Positions 18,072-27,382 of a stretch of DNA of 64,000 bases are shown one piece after another. The translations under genes and the position numbers were made by a program. The stretch comes from Candidatus Ichthyocystis sparus (GTDB taxonomy: Bacteria; Pseudomonadota; Gammaproteobacteria; Burkholderiales; 2013Ark19i). The notes beneath the pieces were generated by a model. The model saw only the letters and a list, made by a program, of their open reading frames with translations, searched no databases and was not told the DNA's origin. The stretch covers positions 62,001 through 126,000 of the forward strand of contig NZ_FKII01000044.1 in NCBI RefSeq assembly GCF_900078745.1. Reading direction: 5' to 3'. Numbering within the stretch: position 1 is the first letter of the stretch; each line of letters starts with the position of its first letter.

Positions 18072-18512
18072 TTAGATACAGTCACCCTTTTTTGATGCAA
18101 TTAAACAGTTTGAAGCATTAACTGGCATTGTCCAACCATGAGGCACAGAAATTGTTCGCGGACCTGTCTCTGAAACAAGGGATTTAAAATTTGATAAACT
18201 TCTGGTGCCTTCAATCCTAACACGGAAACAATAACGATCTTCCGAGCAGGTAAACCTTAATAAGTCAGTCAATCTAGATGAAAATTCTGGGTATGTGGCG
18301 CAAAATCCAACATAAGTACGAGCATTAGTAAAGTAAGTACGGGCAACAACCTGGGCATTTAGGAGTCTAGAATTTGCATCAGACAAATCAGACCTAATCT
18401 CATTTTCTTCATATAGAGAAACTGCAACACTCATCAAAACCACCAAAATTGTAACGGTTACCATTAACTCGATAATGGAAAATCCCCTCCTCACAACTAG
18501 AATATGCCACAC
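18072..18512 (-). CDS. Type IV prepilin (PilE-like)
   Basis: A 146-residue prepilin. The leader MWHILVVRRG is followed by FSIIELMVTVTILVVLMSVA, the strongest pilin N-terminus of the locus with Glu5. The size is right for a PilE/ComP-like subunit. The GTG start at 18512 is supported by GGGGGA 9 nt upstream; a second GTG at 18494 would give the shorter leader MRRG but has no ribosome binding site. Four Cys in the C-terminal half include a pair flanking a pilin-like D-region. It is separated by 83 nt from the virB10-like gene upstream. Confidence 0.65.
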   Translation of the reverse strand: MWHILVVRRGFSIIELMVTVTILVVLMSVAVSLYEENEIRSDLSDANSRLLNAQVVARTYFTNARTYVGFCATYPEFSSRLTDLLRFTCSEDRYCFRVRIEGTRSLSNFKSLVSETGPRTISVPHGWTMPVNASNCLIASKKGDCI

Positions 18513-18595
18513 AGCAAAACATCCCCCATAACTATCTATGGTAGCTTAAAAAAAAACTGTCTCAACTACTTCATATATGAGTTGCCAAAATGGAT

Positions 18596-19543
18596 TTAGG
18601 ATATGTCAGGACAAGAAAAATTGGTTGTTTTTTGATTAATAATGATAAATCTCTGCCCCGGATCCAAACGAATTGTTATTGGAATTTTACCAGACTCGTT
18701 AAAGCGATCAGAAACATTACTTATAATACTATCACTCAATGGAGACATAGGATACCTGTCCGTTTGTAGACGTGGATCATAACCTGCCACTTCCTTGGTT
18801 CTCATGGATAATAGAGTACCTATTGTTGATATTCCAGCTAGAACAAAATGCGGAGCAAAATTCTGCCAAAAATGGCGATCCACATTAGCAGAGTTACCAG
18901 TAGATCCATCTGAATCAGAACTATAGAAATCTTTACCTTCTATCACATTACCATTTGGTAGAACAAACTGCTCAAAACGGAGTAGTATTCTACCAGAGTA
19001 TTCCGACTGCTTTCTATCAATACGCCCAATAAACCTGCTACCAGCAGGTATAATTACACGTGACAGTGAAACTGAATCATATACATTGGCTACTACTTGA
19101 GCCCTAACAATACCATCTGGAGGAGATATAACCCTCATCATTAGTACCATAGGTATTGAAGATCCTCTAAGTAGCGTGCAAATAGGAATACTATCATCCA
19201 AAACCACCCCCCCACCAATATTATCTTGATAAGCAACCAATGGACTCATAAGAGCAGATATATTATCTTTAGCCTCACGATACTTTAAGGCATGAGATGT
19301 ATGATGTTGATGATTCCGAGAGTTTTTATTCTCTGCATATGCCCCTGATATCTGTTTATCTAAAAGGTCACTAACTGGGTCAAATTTCGGAATTTGATTA
19401 GAAATGGTGCCCAAATGTCTTTGAATGCTTAGTAGCTCTTTTCTTTTATTAAGTCGGTATCTTACAACATATCCTACGATAGTACTAAACACACAAAGCG
19501 AAAACACCATTCTGGACAATAAGCGTACAAACGACGTCCTCAT
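18596..19543 (-). CDS. virB10: VirB10/TrbI-family type IV secretion protein
   Basis: A 315-residue protein with one N-terminal transmembrane helix (about residues 11-29), a short periplasmic linker (30-115) and a C-terminal domain matching the VirB10 barrel: LLRGSSIPMVL at 124-134, RAQVVANVYDS at 147-157, IPAGSRFIGRID at 165-176 and HFWQNFAPHFVL near 224-235. VirB10 spans both membranes and, with VirB7 and VirB9, forms the outer-membrane core of a type IV secretion system. The linker is shorter and less Pro-rich than usual. Its ATG overlaps the end of the virB9-like gene by 4 nt (ATGA). No VirB8, VirB11 or VirD4 is present in the window. Confidence 0.7.
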   Translation of the reverse strand: MRTSFVRLLSRMVFSLCVFSTIVGYVVRYRLNKRKELLSIQRHLGTISNQIPKFDPVSDLLDKQISGAYAENKNSRNHQHHTSHALKYREAKDNISALMSPLVAYQDNIGGGVVLDDSIPICTLLRGSSIPMVLMMRVISPPDGIVRAQVVANVYDSVSLSRVIIPAGSRFIGRIDRKQSEYSGRILLRFEQFVLPNGNVIEGKDFYSSDSDGSTGNSANVDRHFWQNFAPHFVLAGISTIGTLLSMRTKEVAGYDPRLQTDRYPMSPLSDSIISNVSDRFNESGKIPITIRLDPGQRFIIINQKTTNFSCPDIS

Positions 19544-20499
19544 AGGTAACGATTGAGAAGTGATGGATGAAAAATGTTATGAATTATCTTTCTTAATGAG
19601 GTGGGTCGCCTTTTACACATTCTTACTATTTTGTCACCTAGCTTTAACAAAACGCAGTAATGTACGTGTGCAACCTTGTAATACCGACCTTTAATAACGT
19701 ACTCATCAACGGAAAACTTTCCATCTATATCTGATACAAATAAAGCTGGCCAGTCCTTAACACCATCTGGCATCCTAATCCACATATGGACACCATCATC
19801 GAAAACTACATCTGGGACAAATGGCACCGAAGGAGAACTTGAGTGTACAGAGTACCCAAAATTAAGGTGATCCAAATCAATCTGAGTTAGTGAATTTTCA
19901 ATACCAACCCTACCGCCATGGTTGTTTAAAAAACTAGCTGAACCCACTTCAATGGAAGAAAATTCATTAATAGAACCACTAACTCCAATATTGCCATTCT
20001 GCAATAAGCGCCAAGAAACACGATGATACCAATAGTGATTATCGTCATCTACAGACACCAACCACACATGGTACCTACGTTTATTAGTCAAAATGGTTAT
20101 AGGATTTATAAGACCTCCTTGTGTCGGTTTAAAGAATAAGTCTTGCTTACCTTGACTTACTGCATGTATCCATCTAGAGGTATCGGAAAGAAAGAGACCA
20201 ATAAGCGACTCATCAGGCTGAAAAGATACATTTGTCATTATTCCTACATGGGTATAAACAACATAAGTTTTATCTTCTTGATAGTTGAAAATAGCAATGG
20301 CTGGATCAGAATCCTCACCGCCAATACTCTTTTCTATAGAATGGCAAATATGGAAGTGTCTAAGAAGGTAATCATCACAGTGATGGTAATAATCTTTAGT
20401 ATGCTTATCCTCAGTACCAAATGCATCATTGGGTAGGAAAATAAACAAGCCGTCACAAAGTAAAACAACAAAGTAAAGTATTATAATATGAAATTTCAT
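19540..20499 (-). CDS. virB9: VirB9/TrbG-family type IV secretion protein
   Basis: A 319-residue exported protein with a signal peptide (about residues 1-28, LFIFLPNDAFG). VirB9-like landmarks are PIAIFNYQEDKTYVVYTHVG near the mature start, TNKRRYHVWLVS near 157-168, and the C-terminal DVVFDDGVHMWIRMP with PALFVSDIDGKFS, which correspond to the CagX/TrbG blocks. It would sit in the periplasm and outer membrane as the partner of VirB10. It is followed by a 4-nt overlap into virB10, so the pair is coupled. Upstream lies a 147-nt gap to the divergent HAD gene. Assignment is by pattern and partner, as overall similarity looks low. Confidence 0.6.
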   Translation of the reverse strand: MKFHIIILYFVVLLCDGLFIFLPNDAFGTEDKHTKDYYHHCDDYLLRHFHICHSIEKSIGGEDSDPAIAIFNYQEDKTYVVYTHVGIMTNVSFQPDESLIGLFLSDTSRWIHAVSQGKQDLFFKPTQGGLINPITILTNKRRYHVWLVSVDDDNHYWYHRVSWRLLQNGNIGVSGSINEFSSIEVGSASFLNNHGGRVGIENSLTQIDLDHLNFGYSVHSSSPSVPFVPDVVFDDGVHMWIRMPDGVKDWPALFVSDIDGKFSVDEYVIKGRYYKVAHVHYCVLLKLGDKIVRMCKRRPTSLRKIIHNIFHPSLLNRYL

Positions 20500-20646
20500 C
20501 TATCTATATCACTGTCGTCAAAGAAGAATACTCTCGCATGATAATGGTAGATAGTAAATTAGATGAACCACTTTTTTATCAAACTTGGTAATAAAGAAAT
20601 AACCATAATATACTGTCTTTATAGTGGTAATAACGGATTGGTGTAT

Positions 20647-21471
20647 ATGAAAAATAAAATTGCCGTAGTATTTGACTTCGACGATACTTTAACTAGAGAC
20701 AGCACATCAAGATACCTAAGTTTAAACGGAATCTCACCTTCAATTTTTTGGGAAGAAGAAGTGCAACAGCTAATAGATCAAAGTTGGGACTTTGTATTAG
20801 CTTGGATGTATACCATCATGAAACATAGGAAAACTAATAACAACTTGCTCACTTTAGATTCTTTAAAATCATTTTCAAAAAGTCTTGACTTTTTCCCCGG
20901 TGTAAAAGAGATATTTGGACATATAAGGTCGTACGTAAAAAAAATAGACACTGAAAACAAAATTGATGTAGAGTTTTACATAATTTCAAGTGGAATCGGC
21001 ACGATAGTTGAAAATTGTAATATATGCCATGAATTTACTGACATCTGGACTAGCAACTTATTTTTTAATAATGATGGAGTACCGTTGTTTATAAAAAATG
21101 CCGTAAGTTCTACTGAAAAAACGCGATACTTATTCCAAATACACAAAGGTTTTGTGGGAGACAATTTTAAAAACAGACCACTTGCTGTAAACGATTATGT
21201 AGCTGAAGAGGAAAGAAGAATTCCATTTGAAAATATAATTTTCATAGGGGACGGGTACACAGATATTCCTTGCTTTTCAATAGTAAATAAATTTGGTGGT
21301 ACTCCCATTTGTGTATACGAAAACCACGACGAATTTTATGGCAGAAAAACATCTTCCTTCATCGAAGAAGGAAGAGCAATAAATACTGTCCTTGCTGACT
21401 ATAGTCCAAGCAGCCAACTATACAACTTACTTTTTGATTCTTTATATAAAATTACGCTTCTCAATAGTTAA
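20647..21471 (+). CDS. HAD-superfamily phosphatase
   Basis: A 274-residue hydrolase from the ATG at 20647. Motif I is VFDFDDTLT with nucleophile D10 and acid/base D12, motif II is the Ser in IISSG, and motif IV is IGDGYTDIPCF near residues 202-212. A helical cap is inserted between motifs I and II, as in phosphoserine-phosphatase-like (Hydrolase_12/PF12710-type) enzymes. The frame is open to an ATG at 20563, but a 28-residue extension before motif I would be atypical. The substrate is unknown. The 3' end overlaps the convergent small secreted gene by 4 nt. Confidence 0.75.
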   Translation: MKNKIAVVFDFDDTLTRDSTSRYLSLNGISPSIFWEEEVQQLIDQSWDFVLAWMYTIMKHRKTNNNLLTLDSLKSFSKSLDFFPGVKEIFGHIRSYVKKIDTENKIDVEFYIISSGIGTIVENCNICHEFTDIWTSNLFFNNDGVPLFIKNAVSSTEKTRYLFQIHKGFVGDNFKNRPLAVNDYVAEEERRIPFENIIFIGDGYTDIPCFSIVNKFGGTPICVYENHDEFYGRKTSSFIEEGRAINTVLADYSPSSQLYNLLFDSLYKITLLNS

Positions 21472-21842
21472 GGCAAACTGTTCGTGATATTTTGTATGTC
21501 TTCTACGTGAGGATTAATGTGTTTGCTCACGACATCTATATCATTAGATGCCAACTCTTGTTTAGCTTCTCTACTAATACCAGACACTGTGCTTTTCACC
21601 TTACTCACTGCACTTTCCACACTTTGCTTATCATCATCACCAGATAAACCAGTTTGAGAACTAGAAGTCTTCACTTGCCTATCGTCCTTAGAATATGCTC
21701 CCAGTGTGCTTTTTAATTCCACGCAACCATCTTTTTTAGTGCTGGTGTATACTACCTCTCCTCTTTCGGTACATTTATAAACCCCAGAAAAAGACAAAGG
21801 AGAAAATAGCAATACCATAAGTGCTACGAAGTACTTTGACAC
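21468..21842 (-). CDS. Small secreted protein with DUF4124-like N-terminus
   Basis: A 124-residue protein with a signal peptide cleaved near residue 19 (LSFSG). The mature start VYKCTERGEVVYTSTKKDGC resembles the DUF4124 motif (YKCxDxxGxxxYTxxP...C), with two Cys that could pair in the periplasm. The rest is Ser/Asp/Lys-rich and probably flexible. The GTG start is preceded by AGGGGG. Proteins of this type are common in beta- and gammaproteobacteria and have no assigned function. Confidence 0.6.
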   Translation of the reverse strand: MSKYFVALMVLLFSPLSFSGVYKCTERGEVVYTSTKKDGCVELKSTLGAYSKDDRQVKTSSSQTGLSGDDDKQSVESAVSKVKSTVSGISREAKQELASNDIDVVSKHINPHVEDIQNITNSLP

Positions 21843-22015
21843 ATTTACCCCCTGAGTGTAGACATGAACAAGTATAGATCATAAATTTCTTCTTCAAATT
21901 TTTAAGTAAAGTACTATACGCAGGTGAGGTAATTTATCTGCGCTGACTTGCATCACATGCCCTACATATTGACAAGATTTGGCATACAATTGCACAGATG
22001 AGTATGGAACGTATC

Positions 22016-22639
22016 TTATTTAGAGGAATAAAACAACAAAATAAACTCCTTTAGAGGAATCAGCTTACGATCAAAGAAGTGGCTAGCGCCTGGGAAAACA
22101 ACCACCGGAATTCCCTGAGGCTCCGCCCAATTGTACACTGAATCCAGCGGCACTACTTCGTCAAGCTCACCATGCACAACCAAAGAATACTCTGGAACAT
22201 GGAAGCAATCAAAACGAGACGGTGGCAATCCCAAAAGCACTATCCGGTCGAAGTGGTATAGATTAACCACACGAGACCCAACAAAAGAACCGAAAGAAAA
22301 AGAGAAGAGAGCCGTACTATCTAAGTTATAATAGCGCTCCTTACACCAATCTATAACGCTAACAGCATCATCTATCTCTCCATCACCATGACTGTAAGTA
22401 CCGTGTGATTTACCAACTCCACGAAAATTAAAACGTACTGAGCAATATCCCATTTCAAGCAAAGCTTTAGAAAGTATATACGGAACCTTATGGGTCATGG
22501 AACCACCCATAAGGGGATGAGGATGCAGCACAACCCCCCAACCAATAACATCTGTACCTTGAGGCTCCTCAACTAGAACCTCAATCTTACCCGCAGGGCC
22601 ATCAATAAATAAATTCTCAGTTGATGTGGATAAACCCAT
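22016..22639 (-). CDS. Alpha/beta hydrolase (COG2945-like)
   Basis: A 207-residue cytoplasmic hydrolase with HPHPLMGG at residues 39-46 and RFNFRGVGKS at 69-78, both typical of this family. The catalytic triad can be read as S115 in SFSFG, D160 in HGELDEVV and H187 in GASHFF. The first Gly of the nucleophile elbow GxSxG is replaced by Ser113, as is tolerated in some relatives. Related proteins are often called dienelactone-hydrolase-like, but the substrate is unknown. It starts 5 nt after the stop of the autotransporter gene, suggesting one transcript. Confidence 0.75.
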   Translation of the reverse strand: MGLSTSTENLFIDGPAGKIEVLVEEPQGTDVIGWGVVLHPHPLMGGSMTHKVPYILSKALLEMGYCSVRFNFRGVGKSHGTYSHGDGEIDDAVSVIDWCKERYYNLDSTALFSFSFGSFVGSRVVNLYHFDRIVLLGLPPSRFDCFHVPEYSLVVHGELDEVVPLDSVYNWAEPQGIPVVVFPGASHFFDRKLIPLKEFILLFYSSK

Positions 22640-22644
22640 AGTTA

Positions 22645-24495
22645 CTATAAAAACTTCCTGGATAAAGACAAGTTAACAGAAAATTGCCCCCCTAAAGCAG
22701 GCAAATAAACACCACCTGCACCACCAAGAGCCCAAGTATATCCATTAACATCCCCACTAAACCCCACCTCCATGTTGGCTGAATACCTTTTAACAGGATC
22801 AACAAGCACATGAAAAATAGAGGGAGCACTAATTAGGCTTGCATAAACATATCTTCTATTGCGAATATTCTCCCTATTCACAAAGAAGCTAAAAAATGAA
22901 TTAAGGCCATGCCCATTAACAGAAAAATTGCCCTTAACAGACCACCCGAGGCCGGTAAGCAGTGAGTAACGCTTCTGATCTAAAAACCTCATGGAAGTAG
23001 AAGATGCCCCTTCCTCAGAAAAACCTTGGATAAAAGTGTACCTATAAAGCGCATTCACAATAGGCCCATAAGTAAGATTAGCGGAAGATTTCCAGGGATA
23101 AAAAGCACTAATCTCTCCCCAAGCACCGTAACCATCGGTCCTAGAAACTTCATGGCGTAGGGCTTTACCCAAGGTAATTTCACGGCTTATGGAAGGATAT
23201 CTAATCCCAGCGGCACCCATCTTGCCAGTAAGAAGCCATTTACCTACAAACTGTTGGTGATAGGCAACTGCTCCAAACCAATTCATTAGGTAGGATGAAT
23301 CATCACCATTGAGATTACCTGACCCTGAGGAGAAAAACATTGACAATCCACTATAAGATGGTGAATTGGCATCACGTAAATAGGTCCACCCAAAATTTAC
23401 ATCGTTAGAAGTATATGAAACTGGGGAAACTGGTCTACTATCCAACGCTAAATCAGAATCACCATGGGACAAAGACCCGGTAAAGATCCATTCATCTAGG
23501 TAATTTTTCGTTACTCCTCTCTTTGAAGTACCTATAGAAGAAAGCACATTGTTAATCAAAGCGCTACTAGAAAGTACCTTCCCTTCCGGTACTCTAGAAA
23601 GAGTAGACATTATGAATGGAGCTTCAAACAAGGATATTGCATACTCAGACATAACTTTTTCTGCGGCACCGCCTGGGTGAAGTGCATCCATGAAAAAGTA
23701 GTACGTTGGAGCATCAGGACGCTCCCAGTGCGCAACAGGGCATGGCCCATTAAGATCGGTAATCGGATCAGAACATCCAGATTTGGTAATATTTCCAAAA
23801 CCATATTCAGTGTAACTAGCAAATATTTCATCAAGCAATTTTTCCCAATTAATTATCAGTAAGTTATCTCCCTTGCCTTCTCGGTTAGCAATTGAAAGAT
23901 TAGAACCTAGGGACGAGTTAAAATTCTTTGTAATTTCACCGAGAGCACCTTCCATACCCAATGCATGCGCAAGAGGGGTAGACCCCAAACTTGGCATATT
24001 GGCTATAACAACGAGCTCCACATTCATGTTGCTTGCAACAAGTCTCTCAATTAATCCTAGGTTGGATACTGCCCTGTTAGAAGCCCTCAGAATGTGCCTG
24101 GCTATATCTGGGTCTAATATGTGTTTGTTTATAGCATGCATTATGTCATTGCCGCCGCCGTTAACAAAAACAATACCCTTCCGTACCCCTCCCGACTGCT
24201 GCCAGTCGGAGACAGCGCTAAGAATGTCTCCCGTCTCCTTACCGGGATAAGCATAATTGGTTCCACCTTTATCATATGGACGTATATGCTGTCCAAAGTA
24301 ACTTCCCATAAGCGCCGGCCACATTTCATATCCTATAGACGTGAACGGCTTATCGCCTGCACCTCCATTTTGGGCGGTTAAGCTATCACCAAACATGGTA
24401 AAACGCCAAACCCACCCTTCATCGTCAGCTAAACTACAGGAACTAATTGATATAAAAACTAGAAATGCAATAAAAGAAGAATGAAATCTATTCAC
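22645..24495 (-). CDS. GDSL-family esterase autotransporter
   Basis: A 616-residue type Va secreted protein. A signal peptide (residues 1-24) is followed by a GDSL/SGNH hydrolase domain: nucleophile S38 in FGDSLTA, block III NGGGND at 112-117 with Asn116, and D270-x-x-H273 in MDALHPGG. From about residue 340 the sequence alternates hydrophobic and polar residues and ends in LSLSRKFL with a terminal aromatic/Leu, consistent with an autotransporter beta-barrel. EstA of Pseudomonas and ApeE of Salmonella have the same plan: an outer-membrane esterase with its active site outside the cell. The most likely activity is hydrolysis of lipid or short-chain esters. Confidence 0.85.
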   Translation of the reverse strand: MNRFHSSFIAFLVFISISSCSLADDEGWVWRFTMFGDSLTAQNGGAGDKPFTSIGYEMWPALMGSYFGQHIRPYDKGGTNYAYPGKETGDILSAVSDWQQSGGVRKGIVFVNGGGNDIMHAINKHILDPDIARHILRASNRAVSNLGLIERLVASNMNVELVVIANMPSLGSTPLAHALGMEGALGEITKNFNSSLGSNLSIANREGKGDNLLIINWEKLLDEIFASYTEYGFGNITKSGCSDPITDLNGPCPVAHWERPDAPTYYFFMDALHPGGAAEKVMSEYAISLFEAPFIMSTLSRVPEGKVLSSSALINNVLSSIGTSKRGVTKNYLDEWIFTGSLSHGDSDLALDSRPVSPVSYTSNDVNFGWTYLRDANSPSYSGLSMFFSSGSGNLNGDDSSYLMNWFGAVAYHQQFVGKWLLTGKMGAAGIRYPSISREITLGKALRHEVSRTDGYGAWGEISAFYPWKSSANLTYGPIVNALYRYTFIQGFSEEGASSTSMRFLDQKRYSLLTGLGWSVKGNFSVNGHGLNSFFSFFVNRENIRNRRYVYASLISAPSIFHVLVDPVKRYSANMEVGFSGDVNGYTWALGGAGGVYLPALGGQFSVNLSLSRKFL

Positions 24496-24837
24496 TAAAT
24501 CCCCCTACTGTTTTGCTTCTGCTATTGGCATACTGCTTGCTAATAACTCGTACAACAAAATCATACTAATCAACGACTATACCCACGATGGAGGAACAGT
24601 CGCACCCATAAAGTCTGGCGACTAGTCCACCCTATCATAAAATTTGTCTCTTATTTTTATTTTTTTATCCCAAAAATGCACCATCTAATGACTAGCACAC
24701 TCATAATGGTAAAACATGTTGTTGCTGGATAGTATTTAACACAACATTATCAAATGCACCTAGTAGCTTAGAATAAGAACTTAATTGGGGTATAATGGAG
24801 TGTTTCATGAATAGTTTGTAAAAATTAAAGAGGAAAG
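24496..24837. promoter_or_regulatory. Divergent intergenic region, autotransporter | purT
   Basis: 342 nt without a gene, separating minus-strand and plus-strand starts. It contains the purT promoter candidate near its right end and a T-rich tract (24651-24667). The autotransporter promoter should be in the left half, but I could not choose a -35/-10 pair. No purR-like operator was recognised. Confidence 0.4.
24768..24796 (+). promoter_or_regulatory. Candidate sigma-70 promoter of purT
   Basis: A perfect -10 hexamer TATAAT (24791-24796) lies 42 nt before the purT ATG. Exactly 17 nt upstream is TTAGAA (24768-24773), a weak -35. The spacing and position suit a primary promoter for purT, whose ribosome binding site AAAGAGGA follows at 24827-24834. 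Confidence 0.45.
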
Positions 24838-26040
24838 ATGATAATCGGGACTCCCTTTAAAAAATCATCTAGACGTGTGCTACTACTTGGTTCTGGAGAG
24901 CTTGGGCGAGAGATTGTATTTACGCTGCAGAGGTTTGGTTGCGAAGTAACAGCTGCTAGCTCATATCCGGAAGCACCAGCGCAACAAACAGCACAAAAGA
25001 GTATCACAGCTGACCTCACCAACTCGGAACAACTTCTTCAAATCATTCACCAGGAAAAACCAGATATTATATTCACTGAAATTGAGTATATTGCATATGA
25101 TGCTCTGCTAAAAGCAGAGAAAACAGGTTTGTCCAGGGTTATACCATCTGCACATGCAGTGGAAACAGCAATTCACAGAGAAAAAACAAGACGACTAGCT
25201 GCAGAAGAGCTATGTTTGGTAACATCTGCTTATGAGTTTGCTAGCAGCTGTGACGAGCTATTGTCAGTAATAAAAAACAAAATTGGATATCCGTGCATAG
25301 TCAAACCAATGACCTCTTTCTCTGGCAAAGGTCAGTCTATTGTTAGCACGGAAGAAGAAGTTGCATCTTCTTGGGATCGTGCTCAAAATGAGCCACTTGT
25401 GCACCATCCGCGTGTCATCGTCGAATCTTTCCTTGAGTTTGACTATGAAATAACACTTCTTGCTGTCCGCCACGAATTGCCTACCGGAGAGTATGTAGTT
25501 GATTTTTGTGATCCTATAGGACAAGTACAGCATAATGGAAATTATCATGAATCTTGGCAACCTTCTGACATAAGTGCTAAGGCTCTGGAACGAGCGCACA
25601 CCTTTTCCAGCCTTATTGTAAATCGCCTTGGGGGAGTAGGATTGTTTGGAGTGGAATTTTTTGTGCGTGGCGAAGAAGTATGGTTCTCTGAGATCAGTTC
25701 TCGCCCCCATGACACTGGTCTAGTTACACTTTGCTCACAATATCAAAGTGAATTTGAACTCCACGTGCGTGCTGCACTGGGATTTCCCATTGACGTACAG
25801 CTTCGCGAACCAGGTGCAAGTCACGTAATCGCAAGCCAGATAGAGGCAGAGGATGTAGTATATGACAATCTGGCGGCTGCGCTTTCTTATCCCAAAACTA
25901 GTGTACATCTATTTGGAAAACCTAAGAGCATGATTAATAGACGAATGGGCATTTCGTTAGCCAACGGGCAAACTACAGATGAGGCACGATTTACTGCCAA
26001 AAAAGCAGCACAGTCGGTAATAATAAGAAAGGCAAGGTGA
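24838..26040 (+). CDS. purT: Formate-dependent phosphoribosylglycinamide formyltransferase (GAR transformylase 2)
   Basis: A 400-residue ATP-grasp enzyme that makes formyl-GAR from GAR, formate and ATP, giving a folate-independent route for the third step of purine synthesis. LLLGSGELGREI near residues 16-27 is the N-terminal substrate-binding loop; KPMTSFSGKGQS at about 156-167 and the acidic ESFLEFDYEIT are the ATP-grasp landmarks of PurT. The family length is about 390-400. PurK is the main alternative, but GSGELGRE and SSRPHDTGLVT are PurT features. It stands alone between the autotransporter and lolC. Confidence 0.9.
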   Translation: MIIGTPFKKSSRRVLLLGSGELGREIVFTLQRFGCEVTAASSYPEAPAQQTAQKSITADLTNSEQLLQIIHQEKPDIIFTEIEYIAYDALLKAEKTGLSRVIPSAHAVETAIHREKTRRLAAEELCLVTSAYEFASSCDELLSVIKNKIGYPCIVKPMTSFSGKGQSIVSTEEEVASSWDRAQNEPLVHHPRVIVESFLEFDYEITLLAVRHELPTGEYVVDFCDPIGQVQHNGNYHESWQPSDISAKALERAHTFSSLIVNRLGGVGLFGVEFFVRGEEVWFSEISSRPHDTGLVTLCSQYQSEFELHVRAALGFPIDVQLREPGASHVIASQIEAEDVVYDNLAAALSYPKTSVHLFGKPKSMINRRMGISLANGQTTDEARFTAKKAAQSVIIRKAR

Positions 26041-26119
26041 TAACTATGCTTAATTATAAATCACCGGCTTATCTATTACTGCCATATAAATTCGGGGCTT
26101 ACGACAACAGGAAAAAGTG

Positions 26120-27376
26120 ATGTTGGGTTATCAGTTGCTCATAAGCTTGCGCTACGCTACTGGGAAAAACAGCAGCCGTTTTGTATCGATCGCCTCAATA
26201 ACGGGAATAGCTCTTGGAGTAAGTTCATTAATAGTTGTGTTGTCAGTTATGAACGGCTTCCAGGAGGAGCTACGTAGGCGTGTACTAGGGGTATCGGCTC
26301 ATTTGCAAGTTTTTACGCAAAATGGCTTTCCAATCAGAAATTGGAAAATCGTGGAGAAAAAGGTAAATTCTGTACCCGGCGTAAAATCTACGGCACCATT
26401 TGTTAGTGGGCAGGGATTAATCAAATCTCCTGTAGTAACTAGTGGTGTTGTGTTGCATGGAGTTATTCCGCGCTTAGAAAAAAGAATACTAGACGTACCA
26501 AATTCCTCTCTTGAAATATCTCTAAGCAATCTAGAAAATAGTCACTCCGGCATCGTGCTAGGATCAGAGCTAGCACGTCGCTCCGGTGTAAAAGTTGGAA
26601 GTACGGTGCTGGTAATGGTACCGCAGACTTCTGTAAAGACAGAGCCGCTAGGTGGCCACCCTAGAATAAAAAAATTTCGCGTTGTGGGTATATTCAATGT
26701 AGGCATGTACGAGTATGACGCTAACCTGGCTTATATCAGACTAGATGATGCCCAAAAGCTCTACCAATTACTGAAATTGGATAATATTTCTGGCATCAGT
26801 GTATCGATAGTAGATCTTTCCAAGCTAGCTCAGATCGAGGAAAAAATTTACAAATCCTTATCTTCTTTTCATGAGCAGTATCATATTTCTAATTGGCAAA
26901 AAGAGCATGAAAATCTATTTAATGCATTAAACGTAGAAAAGAGGGTCATGTTTGTAATACTTACGCTTATAGTTGCAGTAGCAGCTTTTAACATAGTATC
27001 ATCTCTAGTCATGATTGTACTAGAAAAACAAAGAGATATAGCAATACTAAGCACCTTGGGGGCTACGCCTTTTTCCATTGTGTGCATTTTCCTTTTCCAA
27101 GGTCTGTTAGCATCCATCATAGGAATAAGCATAGGCACGATAGTAGGTCTTTTACTTGCTAAAAATATAGGCACTATAGTTCCGTTTATTGAAAAGCTTC
27201 TTCACGTTCAGCTTTTGAATAAGGAGATTTATCTACTTTACAAGGTTCCATCAAACATCCATATAACTGATATTGCAGCAACCGTTATAACAACCTTTGT
27301 ATTGTCTACCATTGCAACTATATACCCATGTTGGAAGGCAACTCGCATTGATCCTGCTGTAATACTTAGAGATTAA
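26120..27376 (+). CDS. lolC: Lipoprotein-releasing system permease LolC/LolE
   Basis: A 418-residue FtsX/MacB-type permease. One N-terminal helix (about 20-45) is followed by a large periplasmic domain and three C-terminal helices. SLRYATGKNSSRFVSIASITGIALGVS and MNGFQEELR are typical of LolC/E. With LolD it extracts lipoproteins from the inner membrane and hands them to LolA. Only one permease gene is present, as in other bacteria with a LolCD arrangement where a single LolF-type subunit forms a homodimer. The start is ATG 26120, 7 nt after AGGA; GTG 26117 would be too close. lolD follows after 6 nt. Confidence 0.88.
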   Translation: MLGYQLLISLRYATGKNSSRFVSIASITGIALGVSSLIVVLSVMNGFQEELRRRVLGVSAHLQVFTQNGFPIRNWKIVEKKVNSVPGVKSTAPFVSGQGLIKSPVVTSGVVLHGVIPRLEKRILDVPNSSLEISLSNLENSHSGIVLGSELARRSGVKVGSTVLVMVPQTSVKTEPLGGHPRIKKFRVVGIFNVGMYEYDANLAYIRLDDAQKLYQLLKLDNISGISVSIVDLSKLAQIEEKIYKSLSSFHEQYHISNWQKEHENLFNALNVEKRVMFVILTLIVAVAAFNIVSSLVMIVLEKQRDIAILSTLGATPFSIVCIFLFQGLLASIIGISIGTIVGLLLAKNIGTIVPFIEKLLHVQLLNKEIYLLYKVPSNIHITDIAATVITTFVLSTIATIYPCWKATRIDPAVILRD

Positions 27377-27382
27377 TAGGAC

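Noticed and set aside
13535-20499. Genomic island with integrase or attachment sites
   Set aside because: The locus is AT-rich and unusual, but I found no integrase, transposase, tRNA or flanking repeat to support a mobile element.
25264-25710. 148-codon minus-strand frame inside purT
   Set aside because: Opposite a complete purT gene and without a homologous feature.
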